DNA of 64,000 nt from Paenibacillus urinalis (GCF_028747985.1 NZ_CP118108.1:935501-999500); one strand, 5' to 3'. Counted from the stretch's first letter, positions 53,378-63,117 are shown. The notes: generated by a model not told the origin, from the sequence alone. Made by a program: numbers and translations.

Positions 53378-53878
53378 GTGGAAGTCAGACAAATGGCAAC
53401 AGCATTCTTGATTCATAAAGAGCATGTATTGATGATGAAAAAGGCTAATAGTAAAATTTTTAACTTTGAATTTTGGGGTGGTATCGGAGGGCATCTTGAG
53501 CATGAGGAACTAAACTTTCCGATGAAAGCAAGCTATAGGGAAATTGAAGAGGAAACAGGATATAAAGAGAACGAAATAGAGAATTTCACCCTGAAGTACA
53601 TTTTAATAGAAGAGAGTCATGGTGAACTCAGGCAACAATACGTTTATTTTGGCGAGACAGCCCATAGGAGCTTTATTCCTTCGGTTGAGGGAGAATTGTA
53701 TTGGATTCATAAGAGTGAACTATTAAATTTGAACATCTCAAAAGCCATCAGGTTTACTATTCAGCATTATCTTGAAAATCCTGATCTGACTAATATTTGC
53801 GTTGGAGTAGTTACAGCTGATGAAGCAGAAGTTTCGCTTATTCAATGGTCTACTGTTAAACCTACATCCTCCTTCTGA
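53378..53878 (+). CDS. Nudix hydrolase
   Basis: 166 residues. WGGIGGHLEHEEL followed by KASYREIEEETGY is a Nudix box with two extra residues between the first Glu and the REUXEE core, so metal binding is likely kept. The substrate (a nucleoside diphosphate derivative) is unknown. GTG 53378 is 5 nt after GGGAGGGG; an earlier GTG at 53363 precedes the site. The gene stands alone in an AT-rich stretch. Confidence 0.83.
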   Translation: MEVRQMATAFLIHKEHVLMMKKANSKIFNFEFWGGIGGHLEHEELNFPMKASYREIEEETGYKENEIENFTLKYILIEESHGELRQQYVYFGETAHRSFIPSVEGELYWIHKSELLNLNISKAIRFTIQHYLENPDLTNICVGVVTADEAEVSLIQWSTVKPTSSF

Positions 53879-54031
53879 ATGATTATAACTCTTCGAAAAT
53901 AATCAACTAAAGGGAAAGTTAATCCACAATAGCTTTTTCATTACGTAAGTGCTTTACAACATCTTTTTTTAGATTTAAATTAGATAGATATCAAATTAGA
54001 ATATTATGTAATTATAAAAAGGAGATAACCC

Positions 54032-54811
54032 ATGAATATAGAGGATATTCCTGCTCAGCTTGTAGATCTAATCGGTGAGATTCGCAGCATCTCATATCCA
54101 AAGCAGGGTCATACTTCACTTGTCGTGAAGATCGAAACGCGTGATCACCAGTTCGTGATTAAGAAGACAGAGCATGACTTATTTAACGAATGGTTATCAG
54201 ATGAATATGCAGCGCTGCAATATCTTTCGACTACGGGTCTGCTTGTTCCAAGCACGTATGCTTTCCATGTGGAAGGCGATTCAAGATGGCTGCTCATGGA
54301 TTACATAGATGGAATAAGCTTGAGACATTTCTTGAGCGATCAACCTAACCACAGGGATCGAGAAGAAGTGGTGTCTCAATATGGTGCATGCCTAAGGAGA
54401 ATTCATGAATGTCCATGTCCTGGACCATTACATAAGAATGATCCGCCCTGGATCGATTCGATGCTTATGAAAGCCAGATACAATCTAGCTAATTATAATA
54501 TAGATGGAACAGAAGAACTGCTCAAGCGACTAGATAGGAATAGACCACTACCGATAAAGAATACGCTGATTCATGGTGACTTCCATACGAATAATGTATT
54601 AATTAAAGACAATAAGGTATGCGGCATTATCGATTGGCCCAGAGCAGGCTATGGTGATCCACGATTTGATATGGCACTGGCGATTCGTCCGAAGCAGGGA
54701 GTATTTGATCAAGCGAGGGATAAGGAAGTCTTTTTGGAGTCCTATGGCAGGTTAAGGATAACGGAGGAAGAGTATAGCTATTTTCAGGAAGGTATATATC
54801 GGTTTTTCTAA
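54032..54811 (+). CDS. APH-family phosphotransferase
   Basis: 259 residues, close in length to APH(3')-type kinases. Catalytic loop NTLIHGDFHTNNVLI and metal-binding GIIDWPRAGYGDPRFDMALA are intact; the N-lobe has the Lys in FVIKKTEHD. It is the third APH-fold gene in 12 kb. AAGGAGATAA precedes ATG 54032. The upstream region is short and AT-rich and shows no attenuator like that of the first. Confidence 0.9.
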   Translation: MNIEDIPAQLVDLIGEIRSISYPKQGHTSLVVKIETRDHQFVIKKTEHDLFNEWLSDEYAALQYLSTTGLLVPSTYAFHVEGDSRWLLMDYIDGISLRHFLSDQPNHRDREEVVSQYGACLRRIHECPCPGPLHKNDPPWIDSMLMKARYNLANYNIDGTEELLKRLDRNRPLPIKNTLIHGDFHTNNVLIKDNKVCGIIDWPRAGYGDPRFDMALAIRPKQGVFDQARDKEVFLESYGRLRITEEEYSYFQEGIYRFF

Positions 54812-55018
54812 CAAGAGAGCATTGATAGAGTACAGGCGCTAGTGAGTATAACTATCGAGATTTGCTTTTCCGTCGGTGCAAAATTTCTTTATAATGATAT
54901 ATGGATCTACAAGTTGACTGTACCCTCTGATATGTTTTTGTATAAAATGTATAAGCTTGTACCAAGTTTTCTAGAATGCTCTTGATTCTTAACTCAAGAA
55001 AGGAAAGGTGTATATTCG

Positions 55019-55645
55019 GTGACTACGCCAGCACAGCTTATGAACGTTATTGAATTGATCGCTAGAGCCTTAAATGCGGAAGGTGTCCGATATGTTTTTG
55101 CAGGTTCTCTCAGCTCTTTTATCCAAGGATGTGAAATCATGCCAGGAGATATTGATATTCTTGTATCCAAGCCAGAAGATGTCCATAAAATTGGAAAGAT
55201 TTTTGAAGAGTTTCTTACTAAGGATGAGAGCTTAGATGAATTAAACACATCAATGGAGGACTGGTACTCATCGGCTTCTACTCCTACTAGGACGTTTACC
55301 GATTTTTCTAAAAACCATTGGACCTTTGCCCGCCTTGTCGTGCATGGAATTGAGTTTGAAGCTGCATGCATTCAGCCACCAGAACATATTGAATACATCC
55401 CTGGCTCGGGCTTCTGGGAAAATGGACCGCATGTATGGGAACACATCGTTTCAGTCCCTTATAAGGATATGATGCTGCCCGTCATTCCATTGGAGATCCA
55501 GCTTGAGACCAATATGAACCGGAATCTAGAGGATAGAATCTACAAAATTATTAGTATTTTTCAAACGGAGGGTTATAACGAAGAATTAGTCGGCTATGCT
55601 TTAAATGAGAAGAATAGATTGAGGTTAAAGGAAATTTTGACATAA
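55019..55645 (+). CDS. Nucleotidyltransferase-fold protein
   Basis: 208 residues. VFAGSLSSFIQGCEIMPGD then IDILV reproduces the polymerase-beta-type nucleotidyltransferase motif (GS followed by D-x-D near residue 42). The remainder is alpha-helical. It could be a small-molecule or protein nucleotidyltransferase (LinB-, AbiEii- or MNT-like). No antitoxin partner is adjacent, so a toxin-antitoxin role is not supported. GTG 55019 follows AAGGTG. Confidence 0.75.
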   Translation: MTTPAQLMNVIELIARALNAEGVRYVFAGSLSSFIQGCEIMPGDIDILVSKPEDVHKIGKIFEEFLTKDESLDELNTSMEDWYSSASTPTRTFTDFSKNHWTFARLVVHGIEFEAACIQPPEHIEYIPGSGFWENGPHVWEHIVSVPYKDMMLPVIPLEIQLETNMNRNLEDRIYKIISIFQTEGYNEELVGYALNEKNRLRLKEILT

Positions 55646-55776
55646 AAGAAGTGCATATTATGGTATCTGATTCGAATCTATAGATTTTTTATGTTATTTT
55701 AATGTTTTATTTTTGAAATCCTTTATATTTAATAAAAGGTCATGATATGGAAAGACACGAAGGGAGTTTTAGTTTA

Positions 55777-56961
55777 ATGGATAACAACAAACCATCGCGT
55801 TTCGACAATGAGGAAGAGAAGCAGAATTCTTTGCAAGAAGAGAAAGAAATACAGCAAGGAAGTGAGCCTGCGACGGAATCGGAATCACAGCTGGAATTGC
55901 AATCTGAGGTACAGCCGGTAACAGAGGTGGAAACACAGCCGGAAGCAGCTACAGACCCAGAGATGCAGAAGGATCAGGCAGAGAACGAAGAGCAGCCAGC
56001 AGCCAAAGGAAAGAATAGTGTAGTCTGGATGGTGATATCGGGAGTTCTTGCAGCTGCACTGATTATTGTGCTTATATATCCTCCGTTTGGAGGCGGTAAG
56101 GAAGCTGTTGCATCTGTGAATGGTACAGACATTTCCAAGGACGAGCTGTATAACGAGCTTGTGACACTTGGCGGACAAGCGACGTTGGAGAACATGATTA
56201 CGATGGAGCTTGTCGATCAGGCAGCGACTGATGCTAACGTGACGGTTACAGAAGAGGACGTAAATGCCGAGCTTGAAACGTTGAAGACGCAATATGGCGG
56301 TGAAGAAGCATTTAACTCGGCACTTGCTCAATCTGGAATGACACTTGACGCTCTTAAGAAAAATATGGATCTTCAAGTGAAAATGCGTAAAATTCTAGAG
56401 CCGCAAACCGAAGTAACAGATGAGCAGATCAGCACTTACTATGAGGAGAACAAGGCGTCCTTCGCTACACCAGAGCAAGTGAAAGCTTCTCATATTCTCG
56501 TTGAAACTAAAGAAGAAGCAGATGCGATCAAGAAAGAGCTGGATGGTGGAGCAGACTTTGCAACACTGGCAAAGGAGAAATCTACAGATACGGCTTCCGC
56601 AGCGAATGGCGGCGATCTCGGATTCTTTGGTGAAGCAGATATGGTAGAGCCATTCTCCAAAGCAGCTTTTTCTATGGAAATAAATGAAATCAGCGATCCA
56701 GTGCAGTCGGATTATGGTTACCACATCATCATGAAGACAGATCATAAAGAAGCAACGAATCCAACACTGGAAGACAAAAAAGAAGAGATTCGCACAATAT
56801 TGGTGGATCAACAAATCGGTGAGCTCAGCTCCACTTGGATGACGGATCTGCGTTCCAATGCCGAGATCTCAAATACACTTACGCCAGCAGAGGAAAGTAC
56901 AGATGCGGCTACGGAGTCCACTGATTCCACTGAAGATACAGGGGCCACAACAAACGAATAA
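55777..56961 (+). CDS. prsA: PrsA-like foldase (parvulin peptidyl-prolyl isomerase), membrane anchored
   Basis: 394 residues. A long acidic, Glu/Gln-rich N-terminus (~1-75), probably cytoplasmic, precedes a membrane anchor (SVVWMVISGVLAAALIIVLI, ~82-102). A SurA/PrsA N-domain (~108-215) and a parvulin domain (~222-320; QVKASHILVETKEEADAI, GGDLGFFGEADMV, SDYGYHIIM) follow, with a Thr/Ser/Glu-rich tail. It folds secreted proteins at the outer membrane face. Usual PrsA is a lipoprotein; here no lipobox is present. ATG 55777 has GGGAG 10 nt upstream; ATG 55747 is an alternative. Confidence 0.9.
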   Translation: MDNNKPSRFDNEEEKQNSLQEEKEIQQGSEPATESESQLELQSEVQPVTEVETQPEAATDPEMQKDQAENEEQPAAKGKNSVVWMVISGVLAAALIIVLIYPPFGGGKEAVASVNGTDISKDELYNELVTLGGQATLENMITMELVDQAATDANVTVTEEDVNAELETLKTQYGGEEAFNSALAQSGMTLDALKKNMDLQVKMRKILEPQTEVTDEQISTYYEENKASFATPEQVKASHILVETKEEADAIKKELDGGADFATLAKEKSTDTASAANGGDLGFFGEADMVEPFSKAAFSMEINEISDPVQSDYGYHIIMKTDHKEATNPTLEDKKEEIRTILVDQQIGELSSTWMTDLRSNAEISNTLTPAEESTDAATESTDSTEDTGATTNE

Positions 56962-56990
56962 TCGGTAACGATAGGTTACATGAAAAAATA

Positions 56991-57039
56991 AGCAGCCGAT
57001 GCAATGAACTTCAGTTCAATTGCATCTGGCTGCTTTTTT
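56991..57039 (+). terminator. Rho-independent terminator of prsA
   Basis: AGCAGCC-GATGCAAT-GAAC stem pairs with GTTC-ATTGCATC-GGCTGCT, followed by TTTTTT; a long, strong hairpin with minor bulges. Confidence 0.9.
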
Positions 57040-57176
57040 CTGCTCTAAAAAAGACATGGATACATAATAGGAACTGAAAAATTAAATATAAGTCTATTAC
57101 TTTTTTTGAGGATTATGTATATTATTCATGCGACCGCGGCGCAGTAAATTTACCGAATGGAAGGAAGAGTTCTTAC

Positions 57177-57653
57177 ATGATTACACTCAGAAAAATTACA
57201 CTTGAAAACCGACGTGAAATCTTCAATCTGGAGGTAACAGAGGATCAGCGCCGCTATGTAGCCTCCAACCTGTCTAGTGTGGCTTCGTGTTATGTGCTGG
57301 CTACGAATGGAGGGCATCCATTTCTTTTTGCCATTTATGCGGATGAACTGCCGGTTGGTTTTGTATTAATCACTTATCAGATAACGGGGTACGAGCTCCC
57401 GAGTATTGCAGAAGACAGCTACTGTATCCTGAAATTGATGATGGACACGCGTTACCAGAACCAAGGGTATGGCCGAGAAGCGATGAGACAAATCCTTGAG
57501 TTTATCCGTACCTGCCCGGCAGGACCAGCACGGTATTGCTGGATCTCTTATAAGGCGGAGAACACGGCAGCGAAAAAACTGTACGAAAGAGCAGGCTTCC
57601 GCGATAACGGTGAGGTCGTGGAAGGGGAACAGGTTACCGTATTGGAGCTCTAA
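57177..57653 (+). CDS. GNAT acetyltransferase, spermidine-acetyltransferase-like
   Basis: 158 residues. LKLMMDTRYQNQGYGREAM is the acetyl-CoA loop (Q-x-x-G-x-G), and ENTAAKKLYERAGFR is motif B. The N-terminus (ITLENRREIFNLEV, QRRYVASNLSS) resembles BltD/PaiA-type polyamine acetyltransferases. The substrate is inferred only from this similarity. ATG 57177 follows GGAAGGAAGAG. Confidence 0.83.
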   Translation: MITLRKITLENRREIFNLEVTEDQRRYVASNLSSVASCYVLATNGGHPFLFAIYADELPVGFVLITYQITGYELPSIAEDSYCILKLMMDTRYQNQGYGREAMRQILEFIRTCPAGPARYCWISYKAENTAAKKLYERAGFRDNGEVVEGEQVTVLEL

Positions 57654-57748
57654 CACGCATTATTGTTAAGTATATGGATTAGTGCTACTGCACACACTTT
57701 CTTCTACTTTGTTATAATAAATTTCACCATGCTGTAGGAGGATACGAT

Positions 57749-58147
57749 ATGAAGCCGAAAATAAATATTATCACCTTGGCGGTAAACGATCTGGAACGGT
57801 CGATTGCTTTTTATAAAGAGGGATTGGGCTTGCCGACTGAGGGTCTGGAGGAAGGTGCCGACCACATTATATTTGATATGGAAGATGGGATCTCCTTAGT
57901 CTTATTCCTTCGTTCCGAACTGGAGGAGCTTAATACTTCCAGCTCATTAGATCTTGGCTCCAAAGTCATATTGAGTCACACGGCGGAGAACAAGGAAGAA
58001 GTCGATTTCATACTACAAAGCGCAGTGGAATTTGGTGGAGAACTGCTGCCTCTTCAGCCGAAGGAATACGATTGGGGCTATTCAGGACACTTTAAAGATC
58101 TCGATGGACATATTTGGGAGATCGTAAGCTTTAATTTCTTGGAATGA
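57749..58147 (+). CDS. VOC (glyoxalase/bleomycin-resistance) family protein
   Basis: 132 residues with paired beta-alpha-beta-beta-beta modules: VNDLERSIAFYKEGLGLPT and the terminal DLDGHIWEIVSFNF with the metal-site Glu. Members bind or convert small molecules; the function here is unknown. AGGAGG precedes ATG 57749. It is monocistronic. Confidence 0.88.
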   Translation: MKPKINIITLAVNDLERSIAFYKEGLGLPTEGLEEGADHIIFDMEDGISLVLFLRSELEELNTSSSLDLGSKVILSHTAENKEEVDFILQSAVEFGGELLPLQPKEYDWGYSGHFKDLDGHIWEIVSFNFLE

Positions 58148-58253
58148 AACTGTAAGAGCTGTGCCTCAGTAACTTAAGGATATATTACAATACGGCTATT
58201 CTAGTCCTCTTTTAAATATAGAGGACTAGAATTCGTGCAAAGGGAGGGTTTTA

Positions 58254-58691
58254 ATGATTAAAGTTTTTGGATATTCTGTGGTCTCTATTTTACTTATCAT
58301 GTCATTAATTGGCTGCAATGGGAGAACAACTGATGGGGCGGGCGAGTTGTTACTGACTAATGAAATCGATTCTAACTTGGACAAGGTCAATAGGATTGAA
58401 ATAATATATAGTGATGGAAACGAAATTAAGATAGAGGATCCAAAAGATATTGAAAGAATAGCTAATTTCTTACGCTCTATTAAACTCAATCCTGTAAAAG
58501 AAAGCAATGTAGGTTACCTATATAGATTGAAAATCATTGAAAATGATAATAAAATTGAGTTAAATAACACAGTGAAAATTGACAACAAGTATTACTCTCC
58601 TATTGGAGATGAAATTACGGAGCTTAATCGATTTATAATTAATAAGGGACGCGAAAAGTATCCAGATCTCTTGTCTGGAATAGATATATAG
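58254..58691 (+). CDS. Putative lipoprotein, unknown function
   Basis: 145 residues. A type II signal peptide ends in the lipobox SLIGC near residue 22. The mature domain is charged, rich in Lys/Asn/Ile, and has no recognised motif. AAAGGGAGG is upstream of ATG 58254. Confidence 0.65.
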   Translation: MIKVFGYSVVSILLIMSLIGCNGRTTDGAGELLLTNEIDSNLDKVNRIEIIYSDGNEIKIEDPKDIERIANFLRSIKLNPVKESNVGYLYRLKIIENDNKIELNNTVKIDNKYYSPIGDEITELNRFIINKGREKYPDLLSGIDI

Positions 58692-58736
58692 TTAATTTAA
58701 AATAAAATGAAATACTATCAGCGAGATCCTAGATAG

Positions 58737-58916
58737 CTAGTAATCAATAAAATTCTTTTAAACAGAACGAATGTTTGGGTATATTGCATTAAGACTGGTA
58801 AAGACGGCAAGTGTATTAAGGAAGCATTGTTGTTGCTTGAAGATAAAATCTTTATCAACTGGGAAGACAAATTAATCTTACTTTATTTGATCCTTTTATA
58901 TGCAACGACTGAATAA
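58737..58916 (+). pseudogene. Remnant of an unrecognised gene
   Basis: A 59-codon frame without ATG, GTG or TTG encodes protein-like sequence (KTGKDGKCIKEALLLLEDK then INWEDKLILLY) ending ATTE-stop just before a hairpin. It looks like the 3' end of a gene whose start has been lost. Confidence 0.25.
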
Positions 58917-58921
58917 AAAGT

Positions 58922-58950
58922 AGACCATCATTTATTTGATGGTCTTTTGT
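58922..58950. terminator. Bidirectional terminator between two gene remnants
   Basis: AGACCATCA (58922-58930) pairs with TGATGGTCT (58937-58945), flanked by A- and T-rich runs. Confidence 0.7.
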
Positions 58951-59173
58951 TTTGCAGTGTTCTTTTGGATACAAAACTAGGAAGCTTGGTTATGTAACGA
59001 GCGTAAACATCTTTGCTTTTTACATAATTTAGAGAATGATATCTAGGTAAGTTTCTAAGATCCTCTTCTGTAAATAGGTAAAGTTCACTTTTTAATTCAT
59101 CAAAATTCTTATTGTCTGAACTAGCCAAAATCAAATGAACTATTTGCTGAGCGAATTTCCTCGTGCACGAAAT
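58928..59173 (-). pseudogene. C-terminal remnant of an unrecognised gene
   Basis: The minus-strand frame, opened by a stop at 59174-59176, reads KFAQQIVHLILASSDNK, then TEEDLRNLPRYHSLNYVKSK and ITKLPSFVSK. It has the look of a real protein tail but no ribosome binding site or start. I do not recognise the parent family. Confidence 0.3.
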
Positions 59174-59290
59174 TCAACTACATAAGATAATGCGCGCTGA
59201 AATAGGTTTAATAATGAATTTTGTCATTTGAGACAGTTTTACATGTTAGGAATTTTTATTCCAACTGTATTAATTCCAGTTATACCCCAT

Positions 59291-60373
59291 TTATCGCTTC
59301 TGAACGGTTTCACCGTAAACAAGCTCGGGCTGATAGTACGTGCTGTCCGGCAAGTCTCTTTTGCCTTGTAATTTCCTAATGATCCAGTCGGCGGCGTCGC
59401 GTCCCATCGTTTCCTGAGGGTGAGTCAGCGTCGTTAACTGGATGTTCGCATTCTTGGCAATATAGGAGTTGTCCTGACCGATGATGGATAGCTCCTCCGG
59501 AATTGAGATTCCCAATTGTCTGCACGCATGAACCACTTCAAGACCAACCTCGTCGTTATAGCAGACGATAGCGGTCAGTACTTCTCTATTTACATCCAGG
59601 TATTCCTTCAGGTTGCTCGATAGCGCCTGCTTCGTCTCCGTATCAAAGGAAAAAACGAGCTCCGGGTGAAAGCGTAATTTGGCTTCTCCAAGTGCTTTGA
59701 TATAGCCCTTCATCCGATACTTTCCTTGCAAATCATCCATTTTGGAGATGAGTCCGATCTGAGTGTGTCCGTTCGATATCAATTCTTTGGTCGCCAGATA
59801 GCTCGATTGCACGTCGTCGAGGCACAGAAAAGGGACATCAATCTCTTCGTAATAGGCATTAATCATAATAAAGGGGATGTCCTGTTCCTTAAATGACAGG
59901 TAATATGCAATATTCGGGTTGTACAGATTGCTCTTGGTAGGCTCAATGATCAGTCCGTCCACACCGTAGGAGAGCATCATCTCCAGCGCCTTTTTCTCCT
60001 GTGCCACATCATTGTTGGTGCTGGCCAGCAGGAGTGAATAATTGTCCTCATTCAGTCTGCTCTCAATCCCGCGAATGATAGAGGGGAAGATGTAGTCGGA
60101 GATGTAGGTTGTGATGACACCGATCGTCTTTTTCGTAGAGCCCCCGCCTGTTCTCATCCGATACTGGTTGCTGACATAGGTGCCGGATCCTTTTTCACTC
60201 CGCAAAAAACCCTCGTTGGATAGCTCCAGGATCGCCTTCCGAACCGTTTGTCTGCTGACCTCATACATCGATTGCAGGGAAGATTCCGTAGGAATTTGTT
60301 CTCCTACACCGTAGTCACCGGATAGTATTTTACTCTTTATATCATCAATGATGACTTGATACTTTGGTTTCAT
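59291..60373 (-). CDS. araR: AraR, arabinose repressor (GntR HTH plus LacI-type sensor)
   Basis: 360 residues. The GntR-type winged helix (residues 1-72; PTESSLQSMYEVSRQTVRKA) is fused to a LacI/GalR periplasmic-binding-like domain (~80-355; KTIGVITTYISDYIFPSIIRG, GVDGLIIEP, LSIIGQDNSYIA). This chimera defines AraR, which releases DNA when L-arabinose binds. ATG 60373 follows AAGGAG; the frame is open to 60478 but that part spans the operator. It is divergent from the arabinose catabolic genes, with operators in both promoters. Confidence 0.95.
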   Translation of the reverse strand: MKPKYQVIIDDIKSKILSGDYGVGEQIPTESSLQSMYEVSRQTVRKAILELSNEGFLRSEKGSGTYVSNQYRMRTGGGSTKKTIGVITTYISDYIFPSIIRGIESRLNEDNYSLLLASTNNDVAQEKKALEMMLSYGVDGLIIEPTKSNLYNPNIAYYLSFKEQDIPFIMINAYYEEIDVPFLCLDDVQSSYLATKELISNGHTQIGLISKMDDLQGKYRMKGYIKALGEAKLRFHPELVFSFDTETKQALSSNLKEYLDVNREVLTAIVCYNDEVGLEVVHACRQLGISIPEELSIIGQDNSYIAKNANIQLTTLTHPQETMGRDAADWIIRKLQGKRDLPDSTYYQPELVYGETVQKR

Positions 60374-60423
60374 GTAACTCCTTCTTCCATACTTGTTCGC
60401 TATGTTAATCGTTCTTTTGGTAA

Positions 60424-60439
60424 ATTTGTATGTACAAAT
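60424..60439. promoter_or_regulatory. AraR operator at the araR promoter
   Basis: ATTTGTATGTACAAAT differs by one base from the AraR consensus ATTTGTACGTACAAAT. It overlaps the end of a minus-strand TATAAT (60443-60438), so it should mediate autorepression. Confidence 0.9.
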
Positions 60440-60639
60440 TATAGCATGATTGTGAAATAAATAAAGAGACGGGTCCATTACAGATGATTTTATGCTGTTT
60501 TTATGAAATACAGGAATGTTTTATGTATAATTGTAAACTCATACCAGATGGCTGCTATGCAGAACTAATATGAAGATTTAAGAAATAAGGCACAAAAATA
60601 TATTATGTCCATATTTGTATGCATATATAACTAATAATA

Positions 60640-60668
60640 TTGACAAATGTACGTACAAAAAATATACT
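60640..60668 (+). promoter_or_regulatory. ara operon promoter with AraR operator in the spacer
   Basis: TTGACA (60640-60645), 17 nt, TATACT (60663-60668). The spacer contains AAATGTACGTACAAAA (60645-60660), matching the AraR core TGTACGTACAAA exactly. A weaker half-site ATTTGTATG lies at 60613-60621. Repressor binding would block RNA polymerase directly. Confidence 0.9.
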
Positions 60669-60743
60669 AGACCTGTCAATTTAGAAAGCGCCTTCTTACA
60701 ATGATCTTATTAATGAAGCGCTGCCAGAGAGGTGACCAAGGTA

Positions 60744-62348
60744 ATGTCGAGTCAAGTAAGCATCGAACAAGCGATTGCTAAGGGAGAAACGTCGCTTGGT
60801 ATTGAGTTTGGATCCACACGGATCAAAGCCGTTCTTATTGATGGGCGGTTTCAAACGATCGCTTCTGGAAGCTACGAGTGGGAGAATCAGCTGAAGGATG
60901 GTTTTTGGACGTACAGCCTGGATGACATTATTACAGGTCTGCAAGAGGCTTACCGCGAGATGAAGCAGGAGGTTGAACGGAATTACGGAATCACTCTCCA
61001 AACGGTCGGTTCGATCGGATTCTCTGCGATGATGCACGGATATATGGCTTTTGACGATTCAGATAAACTGCTAGTCCCGTTCCGGACCTGGCGCAATGCA
61101 ACAACAGGTGCGGCGGCGAGAGCATTGACGGAACAATTCCAGTTCAACATTCCTGAACGCTGGAGCATTGCTCACCTCTATCAAGCGATATTAAATGAGG
61201 AAGAGCATGTACCTCAGATTCGATTCGTAACGACATTGGCCGGATATATACACTGGCTGCTCACGGGAAACAAGGCGCTTGGCATCGGTGATGCGTCAGG
61301 CATGTTCCCCATCGATGAATCTACGCAAAATTATAACGAATCCATGATCCAGCAGTTTAATGAGCTGGTTGCAGATAAAGGCTATCCGTGGAAAGTGAGC
61401 GACCTGCTGCCTAAGGTGTATTCTGCAGGCGAAGCAGCAGGTGTGCTGTCCGAAGCGGGTGCCAAGATATTGGACCCATCACTAGATTTACAGCCAGGCA
61501 TAGCTCTATGTCCGCCGGAAGGCGACGCGGGAACAGGGATGGTCGCGACGAACAGTGTAAGAAAGCGCACGGGGAATGTCTCGGTGGGCACATCTGTTTT
61601 TGCCATGATCGTCCTGGAGAAGGATCTGTCCAAGGTTTACCCGGAGATCGATATGGTTACGACGCCAAACGGCAGTCCAGTGGGTATGGTTCATGCGAAC
61701 AACTGCTCAAGTGATCTCAACGCATGGCTCGGATTGTTCCGTGAGTTCTCTGAAGCAGCCGGGCAAAAGGTGGATACAGAGAAGCTGTACAGCGTACTGC
61801 TGAACAAAGCACTGGAAGCGGATCCTGACGGCGGCGGATTGCTGAGCTACGGCTATTATTCCGGTGAAAATATTACAGGTCTTGAAGAGGGTCGCCCGCT
61901 GTTCGTCCGTTCCCCGGAGAGCAAATTTAATCTCGCGAACTTCATGAGAGTTCACCTGTTCACTGCATTTGGCGCTCTAAAAATCGGGATGGACATCTTG
62001 ACGAAGGAAGAGAATGTCGCGATCGACAGCATCCTGGCTCATGGCGGACTGTTCAAGACGCCGGTCGTCGGCCAGAAAATGATGGCAGCCGCACTTAACG
62101 TGCCTGTGTCGGTTACATCGACGGCCGGAGAAGGCGGAGCTTGGGGGATGGCAGTTCTCGCTTCATATCTCCTAAACAAGAACGGCGAAGAGAGCCTGGA
62201 AGATTTCCTTGATAAGAAAGTATTCAGCGATGTGGAAGAAGAAGAGATTCATCCGGATGCAGCGGATGTGAAGGGCTTTGAGGTCTTTATCGAGCGATAC
62301 AAGAAGGGGCTTGTCATTGAGCAGGCCGCTGTGGACAATTTAGTGTGA
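60744..62348 (+). CDS. FGGY-family carbohydrate kinase, probable L-ribulokinase
   Basis: 534 residues. The ASKHA kinase fold is seen in [15 protein letters not shown] (phosphate 1), [37 protein letters not shown] and the C-terminal [15 protein letters not shown] with [12 protein letters not shown]. It is not a typical AraB by pattern; it resembles the xylulokinase-like FGGY branch that serves as ribulokinase (AraK) in some Firmicutes. Position as first gene of an AraR-controlled operon before araD and araA supports L-ribulose as substrate. ATG 60744 is 8 nt after AGAGAGGTGA. Confidence 0.87.
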   Translation: MSSQVSIEQAIAKGETSLGIEFGSTRIKAVLIDGRFQTIASGSYEWENQLKDGFWTYSLDDIITGLQEAYREMKQEVERNYGITLQTVGSIGFSAMMHGYMAFDDSDKLLVPFRTWRNATTGAAARALTEQFQFNIPERWSIAHLYQAILNEEEHVPQIRFVTTLAGYIHWLLTGNKALGIGDASGMFPIDESTQNYNESMIQQFNELVADKGYPWKVSDLLPKVYSAGEAAGVLSEAGAKILDPSLDLQPGIALCPPEGDAGTGMVATNSVRKRTGNVSVGTSVFAMIVLEKDLSKVYPEIDMVTTPNGSPVGMVHANNCSSDLNAWLGLFREFSEAAGQKVDTEKLYSVLLNKALEADPDGGGLLSYGYYSGENITGLEEGRPLFVRSPESKFNLANFMRVHLFTAFGALKIGMDILTKEENVAIDSILAHGGLFKTPVVGQKMMAAALNVPVSVTSTAGEGGAWGMAVLASYLLNKNGEESLEDFLDKKVFSDVEEEEIHPDAADVKGFEVFIERYKKGLVIEQAAVDNLV

Positions 62349-62364
62349 AATAGGAGGGACCAAG

Positions 62365-63060
62365 GTGTTAGAACAACTGAAAGAAGAAGTGTTCCAGGCA
62401 AATCTAGATTTGCCGAAACAAGGACTTATTAAATATACATGGGGTAATGTTAGTGCTATCGATCGGGAGAGCGGATTATTCGTCATCAAACCGAGCGGTG
62501 TCAGCTATGAGACGATGAAGGCCAGCGATATGGTCGTTGTGGATCTGGATGGCAATGTGGTTGAGGGAGAACTGAGACCTTCTTCTGATACACCGACACA
62601 TGCCGTGCTATACAAGCACTATGCAGAGATCGGCGGCATCGTACACACGCATTCCATGTGGGCAACGGTCTGGGCTCAGGCTGGACTTGATGTACCTGTG
62701 ATGGGAACAACGCATGCGGATACATTCTACGGATCCATTCCATGTGCACGTTTCTTGACCCAGGAGGAAGTGGATCGTGGTTACGAGGCGGAGACAGGTC
62801 GTGTCATTATCGAGACCTTCGAGCAGCGTGGTATTGATATCATGTCGATCCCGGGTGTATTGCTCCAGGGACATGGACCTTTTACTTGGGGCAAGGATGC
62901 CAAGTCCGCGGTGATGAACAGTGTCGTGCTGGAGGAAGTATCGAAGATGAATCTATTTGCGAGAGAATTAAACCGCTTCGCTCCAGAGCTGCCACAGCGT
63001 ATTCTTGACAAGCACTATTTGCGCAAGCACGGTAAAGACGCTTATTACGGACAGAAGTAA
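62365..63060 (+). CDS. araD: L-ribulose-5-phosphate 4-epimerase
   Basis: 231 residues, class II aldolase fold. The Zn ligands are in [13 protein letters not shown] and [25 protein letters not shown] and [10 protein letters not shown] form the substrate site, and [13 protein letters not shown] is AraD-typical. It converts L-ribulose 5-phosphate to D-xylulose 5-phosphate. GTG 62365 has AGGAGG 7 nt upstream. It lies 16 nt after the kinase gene and 57 nt before araA in one operon. Confidence 0.96.
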   Translation: MLEQLKEEVFQANLDLPKQGLIKYTWGNVSAIDRESGLFVIKPSGVSYETMKASDMVVVDLDGNVVEGELRPSSDTPTHAVLYKHYAEIGGIVHTHSMWATVWAQAGLDVPVMGTTHADTFYGSIPCARFLTQEEVDRGYEAETGRVIIETFEQRGIDIMSIPGVLLQGHGPFTWGKDAKSAVMNSVVLEEVSKMNLFARELNRFAPELPQRILDKHYLRKHGKDAYYGQK

Positions 63061-63117
63061 AGCAGGGGGCAGAGCCCAATATTATAAAATACAACTTATA
63101 GAAAAGAGGATGAACAT

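Noticed and set aside
55019..55645. Toxin-antitoxin role for the nucleotidyltransferase
   Set aside because: No adjacent HEPN or antitoxin partner gene; the motif alone does not justify it.
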